A stretch of DNA of 64,000 bases from Paraspadella gotoi (taxonomy: Eukaryota > Chaetognatha), in assembly GCA_051294375.1 (NCBI GenBank), contig CM119268.1, forward strand, positions 8,103,468-8,167,467, read 5' to 3'. The translations under genes were made by a program, and so were the position numbers. The notes under the pieces are model-generated. The model was not told where the DNA came from, made no database searches, and worked only from the letters and a program-made list of their open reading frames with translations. Shown in pieces: positions 60,053-64,000 of the stretch. Within the stretch, counting starts at the first letter, position 1. Each line of letters opens with the position of its first letter.

Positions 60053-60423
60053 GTAAAAAATTCTTAAAAAATTTTCGAGACAGTCGTCATTTCAACCGCA
60101 CCCGGAATGTCCTCCAGATTGGGCATCTTGAACGGCGACCGCAGCGGCGACTTCAGCGGCGACGACTTCCCTCTCTCCGCCTCAGGAGGGATGGCCAGGT
60201 GGGTGGGCGTTCCCTGCGCCGGCTGCTGCTGATGGTGCTGCTGAGGGAGCTGCTGATGTTGAGGGTATTGCTGATGATGCGGATGTAGCTCATGTTGCTG
60301 GGGATGGTGCGGAGAGCCGGAGTGTTGGGGCTGTCGGGGGGCGCGACCGTTCCGCGGGACGGCGCCGTTGGCCGCAGCCGTGCCGCGAGGGCTGTAGGCG
60401 GGCGGTGGATCCGATTCGTTCAT
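50053..60423 (-). CDS. VAChT: Vesicular acetylcholine transporter (SLC18 family)
   Basis: Fourteen exons in transcription order: 60423-60102, 59848-59775, 59694-59539, 58031-57764, 57547-57440, 57343-57292, 54153-53924, 53653-53630, 53559-53479, 53269-53125, 52972-52799, 52381-52147, 52057-51815, 50133-50053. Phases close over 2193 nt (730 residues, including a 10-N gap in exon 4). TM1 has [19 protein letters not shown], the VAChT form (VMATs read differently after LDNML). Later [29 protein letters not shown] and [12 protein letters not shown] with [15 protein letters not shown] complete a 12-helix major-facilitator fold. It exchanges vesicular protons for cytosolic acetylcholine. The first ~107 residues are unusually Pro/Gln/His-rich. 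The ATG directly follows an AG acceptor (CTCAG|ATG), implying an upstream untranslated exon. The exon 1 donor (GG|GTGCGG) is weak and least certain. A cassette exon at 50461-50826 is possible. Confidence 0.9.
50461..50826 (-). CDS. Candidate cassette exon for the transporter's C-terminal tail
   Basis: Within the last intron, a frame ends at a strong donor (CCCAGA|GTAAGT) in the same phase as the flanking exons. With acceptor CTCGCAG at 50828-50827 it would insert 122 residues, including [19 protein letters not shown], an Asp run and [11 protein letters not shown]. The frame stays open to 51318 through Ala-, Thr- and Arg-rich low-complexity sequence, so the 5' boundary is uncertain. It might instead be the end of a separate short gene. 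Confidence 0.45.
51535..51583. repeat. (GA)n microsatellite
   Basis: Uninterrupted GA run in the last transporter intron. Confidence 0.95.
53357..53404. repeat. (ATT)n microsatellite
   Basis: Sixteen or so ATT units in a transporter intron. A shorter array of the same motif is at 60019-60050. Confidence 0.95.
54494..54503. other. 10-N gap with duplicated flanks
   Basis: About 45 bp (CGTTTAAATTTTGAAT ... GAAAAAGCCGA) is present on both sides with few differences, as if two overlapping contig ends were abutted. It lies ~100 bp upstream of the nested gene. Confidence 0.9.
54605..56422 (+). CDS. Unknown gene nested in a VAChT intron, opposite strand
   Basis: Three exons, 54605-54623, 54709-54808 and 54889-56422, phases closing over 1653 nt (550 residues). 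It begins [20 protein letters not shown]. Residues ~40-190 are polar and likely disordered. Residues ~195-400 look folded, with Leu-rich helical segments. Two stretches resemble each other, around [20 protein letters not shown] and [20 protein letters not shown], hinting at an internal duplication of a helical unit. The tail is Gln/Asn/Met/Pro-rich and ends KRQKMTPSI, with a possible basic nuclear signal AKRQK. I recognise no family. The whole gene lies in the transporter intron between exons 57343-57292 and 54153-53924. The frame remains open past the TGA for 97 codons (see 56423-56716). Confidence 0.72.
56423..56716 (+). other. In-frame open extension after TGA, MPN-rich
   Basis: Directly after the TGA at 56420-56422 the same frame stays open for 97 codons to a TAA. 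It codes a repetitive peptide rich in Met-Pro-Asn and Asn-Gln ([24 protein letters not shown]). Its composition continues that of the upstream tail. It may be a readthrough extension, an old C-terminus cut off by a nonsense change, or a sequencing error. Confidence 0.5.
57943..57952. other. 10-N gap inside VAChT exon 4
   Basis: Interrupts the Pro/Gly-rich lumenal loop between helices 1 and 2, just after Ser-Glu-Ser-Cys. The frame happens to be kept with ten bases, but the true length is unknown. Confidence 0.95.
58118..58207. repeat. 18-bp minisatellite
   Basis: About five copies of GGATGATTGTGGTTGATT in VAChT intron 3. Confidence 0.85.
58540..59080. other. Unexplained GC-rich block in VAChT intron 3
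   Basis: Markedly more GC-rich than the surrounding intron, with a purine-rich run (58650-58760) and then mixed, complex sequence to ~59080. Long frames are open on both strands (58650-59072 +, 58604-59062 -), but neither has splice signals fitting the transporter or any recognisable domain. It could be a structured RNA, an exon of something else, or an enhancer. Confidence 0.4.
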
Positions 60424-60796
60424 CTGAGTTTTGGGAGAGATCGGGATTGAAAAGGAAGGGATGGGGAGAAAAGGGTGAGGTGGTGAAAAAGTGGGACATG
60501 TGATCTTGCAACAAGCATTTCGTGAAAAAAGGTTTTTTTCGCTCTGATTTTTACGATTCGTCTAATTTGCATAAAGTAGAACCGGGTACAATTTTACAAT
60601 TGATGATGATCAAATTTTTTTGTCAACAGTAAGAAAAAAAAATTGAAACAAAATACAAATTACAAGTTTCAATGTTACAGGAAATTGAGACAAGACAATA
60701 CAAAAACGCACTTCTTTATCTTTTTTGAGGTTTTTTCTTTTTTTTGTTATTCTAGGGAATTTTTTAGTTTTGTTCAGTTCCTTATTCTCTCTCAAC

Positions 60797-62296
60797 ACGC
60801 GGTTGACNNNNNNNNNNNNNNNNNNNNNNNNNNNNNNNNNNNNNNNNNNNNNNNNNNNNNNNNNNNNNNNNNNNNNNNNNNNNNNNNNNNNNNNNNNNNN
60901 NNNNNNNNNNNNNNNNNNNNNNNNNNNNNNNNNNNNNNNNNNNNNNNNNNNNNNNNNNNNNNNNNNNNNNNNNNNNNNNNNNNNNNNNNNNNNNNNNNNN
61001 NNNNNNNNNNNNNNNNNNNNNNNNNNNNNNNNNNNNNNNNNNNNNNNNNNNNNNNNNNNNNNNNNNNNNNNNNNNNNNNNNNNNNNNNNNNNNNNNNNNN
61101 NNNNNNNNNNNNNNNNNNNNNNNNNNNNNNNNNNNNNNNNNNNNNNNNNNNNNNNNNNNNNNNNNNNNNNNNNNNNNNNNNNNNNNNNNNNNNNNNNNNN
61201 NGGTTTGGAAATATGCGATGTCTCTGCCTGTTTTATCAGATATGCAGTATGCCTGTTTTGTCAATAACAGAAATAACAAAATTGATAATTGATAATTTAC
61301 AACATTGCAACAATGAGTTTACTTTATCTGTCTGGGTTATAACTAAGTTTCGTAAATAAATTATAAAATAAAAAAATTAAATTAAATTAGTGTTCCCCAA
61401 TTTAAAAAAAAAATAGAAATTTTCGAATACTTTTCGCAGTCTGCATCATTTACGTTTTCCGATCACTCAACTCCTGAAGCAACCGTCATCAATTAAAACT
61501 TCTCCACGCGGACACGCCCCTCTCGCCTAACGTCATTCACGAAAACAAAATGGCGACGGAACCGGAGAAATTTGCCCTCCGACGTCACGATGCGCGACCC
61601 GCGACCGCGCCCTTTTCCGAGATGCCAGACATGCGCATNNNNNNNNNNNNNNNNNNNNNNNNNNNNNNNNNNNNNNNNNNNNNNNNNNNNNNNNNNNNNN
61701 NNNNNNNNNNNNNNNNNNNNNNNNNNNNNNNNNNNNNNNNNNNNNNNNNNNNNNNNNNNNNNNNNNNNNNNNNNNNNNNNNNNNNNNNNNNNNNNNNNNN
61801 NNNNNNNNNAAAAAGAAAACGGCATACGGCGCTTACATACGAAGAAAGGAAGGATTGCGTTTTCGGCGTGGCATACAGATGCAGCAGCATACGGCAGCGG
61901 CTGCATAACGGACGAGACGCGGCGGANNNNNNNNNNNNNNNNNNNNNNNNNNNNNNNNNNNNNNNNNNNNNNNNNNNNNNNNNNNNNNNNNNNNNNNNNN
62001 NNNNNNNNNNNNNNNNNNNNNNNNNNNNNNNNNNNNNNNNNNNNNNNNNNNNNNNNNNNNNNNNNNNNNNNNNNNNNNNNNNNNNNNNNNNNNNNNNNNN
62101 NNNNNNNNNNNNNNNNNNNNNNNNNNNNNNNNNNNNNNNNNNNNNNNNNNNNNNNNNNNNNNNNNNNNNNNNNNNNNNNNNNNNNNNNNNNNNNNNNNNN
62201 NNNNNNNNNNNNNNNNGAGGAAAATGAAAGAAAAGGCGAAACAGATAGGAATATTAAAGATTAAAAAAGAAAGACTAATAAAAGGGNNNNNNNNNN
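60797..62296. repeat. Gapped first copy of a promoter-like segment
   Basis: Begins CAACACGCGGTTGAC and carries N gaps at 60808-61201, 61639-61809, 61927-62216 and 62287-62296. Every visible island (61202-61638, 61810-61926, 62217-62286) matches a part of 62297-63890 in the same order. Confidence 0.85.
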
Positions 62297-63938
62297 CAAC
62301 ACGCGGTTGACGAAGCGGTCTTTATTTACTTGTCTTTGTCTTTATCTTTCTTTCTTCTTCTTTTTGTCTCCTTTATTCTCTTTTTTCTCCGTCTTCCTTA
62401 CGTCTCTTGGGGCCGATTTGAGAATTTATGTCCGACGAGAAAATCTAAATTTTTGCTGAAGCAGTTGCATATTTGCATCCTTCGAACACATAAAACTTAT
62501 GAAAAATAGTTTGTTTCACGCATGTACAATTGTACATACGCAATATTTTCTGCAATTTATTTTCTGGTATTATTCTATATATATCATTTGTTCAACGGAG
62601 CGAAAAGACTTTTATGTTATTACACAATCATAAACGAACATTAACAATATCAATTGACGCCATCCTCAATCCTTAAATATGTCCAAGTTTAAAAGGTTAA
62701 GTTTTGTACACTTAACAAACTAGATGGAATAGGTCCAAATTTCGAAACGCTTAATCATCCCATCGCAGCCGATCCGTTTAGAAAATCCTCTTCCATTTTT
62801 TAATTAAAACTTTCGTGTCTCTTCCGTCCGAATGCATCAGTTGTGCGGTCCTATTGCTCATTAGATGGGATAGCAACCACCATATTGGCTGATTGGGTGT
62901 AATATCTTTGGTAGTTATGTTTAGTGGTTGACTTATTAATGATTGATAGGCGGTTTGGAAATATGCGATGTCTCTGCCTGTTTTATCAGAGTTATCACGG
63001 TATGCCAGTATGCCCTGGTGTTTGTCAATAAACAGAAGTAACAAAATTGATTAATTGATAATTTAACAAAATTGGCAACAATGAGTTTGACTTTAGTAAT
63101 CTGTCTGAGGTTTCTCAACTCAGTTTCGGTAAATATTATTAAAAATAAAAAAAATTAAATTAAATCACGTGTTTCCCAAATTTAAAAAAAAAAATAGAAT
63201 TTCGAAATACTTTTCGCCAGATCCTGAATGATCAATTTACCGTTTTCCGATTCCCACTCAACTCCTTGAAAAGCAACCGTCATCAGATTCAAAACTTCTC
63301 CACCGGACACGCCCCTCTCGCCTAACGTCACGTTCACGAAAGATACAAAATGGCGACGGAGAACCGGAGAAATTTGCCCGTCCGCGTCACGTTATGCGCG
63401 AGACCCGCGCAACCGCGCTCCTTTTCGAGATAGCCCCAGACATGCGCATTGCGGACAGCGTGCAGCTCGCCCGCGAGAAAGAGAGCCGTCGAATGGGAAA
63501 TGCAGAGGGCAGCCGGGGGGGGGAGTGTAAAAGAACGGCATATCGGCCGCTTCTACATACGACAGAAAGGAAGCGATGCGTTTTGTGCGGCGTGGCAAAA
63601 TACAATGCAGCAGCATACGGCAAGCGGCTGCATAACGGACGAGACGCGGCGGAGGTAAGGGAAGCGGACCGACGACGCGCGGGTTTTATAAGGGGAGAGG
63701 CGGGGGAGGAGGCGACGGAGGTCGGGGCTACCGTTTGCTTGCTGAACAAGGAGAAATGCGCCCCTGGGACGGGATGAGTCGGAAGGAGGCAGGGAAAGAA
63801 AAAGGAGTGAAGAGGAAAATGAAAGAAAAGGCCGAAACAGATCAGCGAATATTAAAGATTAGAAAAAAAGACTAATATAAGCAGGAAGTGGAAATATGGA
63901 GAAGAGAGAGAAAAAGAGAGAGAGAGACGAGCAGAGAG

Positions 63939-63973
<35 letters not shown>

Positions 63974-63989
63974 CGAGAAGAGAGAGAGA
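62297..63989. repeat. Second, ungapped copy of the promoter-like segment
   Basis: Restarts CAACACGCGGTTGAC and covers the islands and gaps of the previous copy, with scattered small indels, ending in a GA tract (63897-63989) and 11 N. As at 20324, this looks like a long-read fill placed beside, not into, the gapped scaffold. Confidence 0.8.
63290..63430. promoter_or_regulatory. CpG-rich putative promoter
   Basis: GGACACGCCCC (KLF/Sp-type GC box), TAACGTCA (CRE-like, inverted TGACGTTA) and CAAAATGGCGAC (YY1-like, often at transcription starts) occur within 70 bp of CpG-rich sequence. The gapped copy is at 61497-61630. It lies about 3 kb upstream of the transporter's ATG exon, which needs an upstream 5' exon, so it may be that promoter, a promoter of a rightward gene, or both. 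A donor-like GGAGGTAAGG follows at 63652 on the + strand. Confidence 0.4.
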
Positions 63990-64000
63990 NNNNNNNNNNN

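Noticed and set aside
61550-61638. Plus-strand frame starting MATEPEKF beside the CAAAATGGCGAC motif
   Set aside because: The second copy of the same DNA shifts frame at once and gaps interrupt it. The ATGGCG is better explained as a YY1-like site until transcripts say otherwise.

Overview
The window is nuclear DNA of an animal, almost certainly a bilaterian invertebrate. It has spliced genes with GT-AG introns, AT-rich introns and intergenic DNA, GC-richer exons, many (GA)n/(CT)n microsatellites, and a vesicular acetylcholine transporter gene. No prokaryotic features are present. The phylum cannot be fixed from the sequence. Degenerate TTAGGG-type repeats weakly disfavour typical arthropods (TTAGG) and nematodes (TTAGGC).

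Layout, left to right. 1-600 (-): 5' coding part of a CCHC zinc-knuckle protein. 2994-5473 (-): a four-exon, 480-residue, very acidic protein that starts Met-Gly-Ser-Ser and resembles BASP1/MARCKS in style. 9482-13860 (+): eIF4B in eight exons. 15626-16185 (-): a two-exon, three-helix membrane protein. 20324-30085: a second, indel-ridden copy of everything from 10797 to 20298 behind a 25-N gap, most simply read as an assembly artefact. 33200-44745 (+): a 13-exon, 637-residue single-pass receptor with one CUB domain and a long tail carrying YxxP motifs. 47430-48885 (+): a DNAJB6-like co-chaperone. 50053-60423 (-): the vesicular acetylcholine transporter (VAChT), with an unrelated three-exon gene (54605-56422, +) on the opposite strand inside one of its introns. 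60797-63989: a CpG-rich, promoter-like segment present twice around several gaps.

The most interesting region is the 6.4 kb intron 9 of the CUB receptor. It holds a 5.73 kb insertion with hAT hallmarks: a 16-bp terminal inverted repeat beginning CAGGG, and a perfect 8-bp target duplication ATTATGAA. Nested in it are subterminal GGCTCC arrays, a degenerate TTAGGG-like array with a period of about 135 bp, and Penelope-like foldbacks. Both arms of one foldback carry a near-complete type I hammerhead ribozyme with a two-base-pair stem III. Related ribozyme-like hairpins occur at 17.9 kb and 39.0 kb.

The genes do not form one pathway: translation initiation, chaperone, signalling receptor, and cholinergic vesicle loading. 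Exon boundaries were assigned by reading-frame continuity and splice consensus only. For the five main genes every splice phase closes, which is strong internal support. No transcript evidence or homology search was available.
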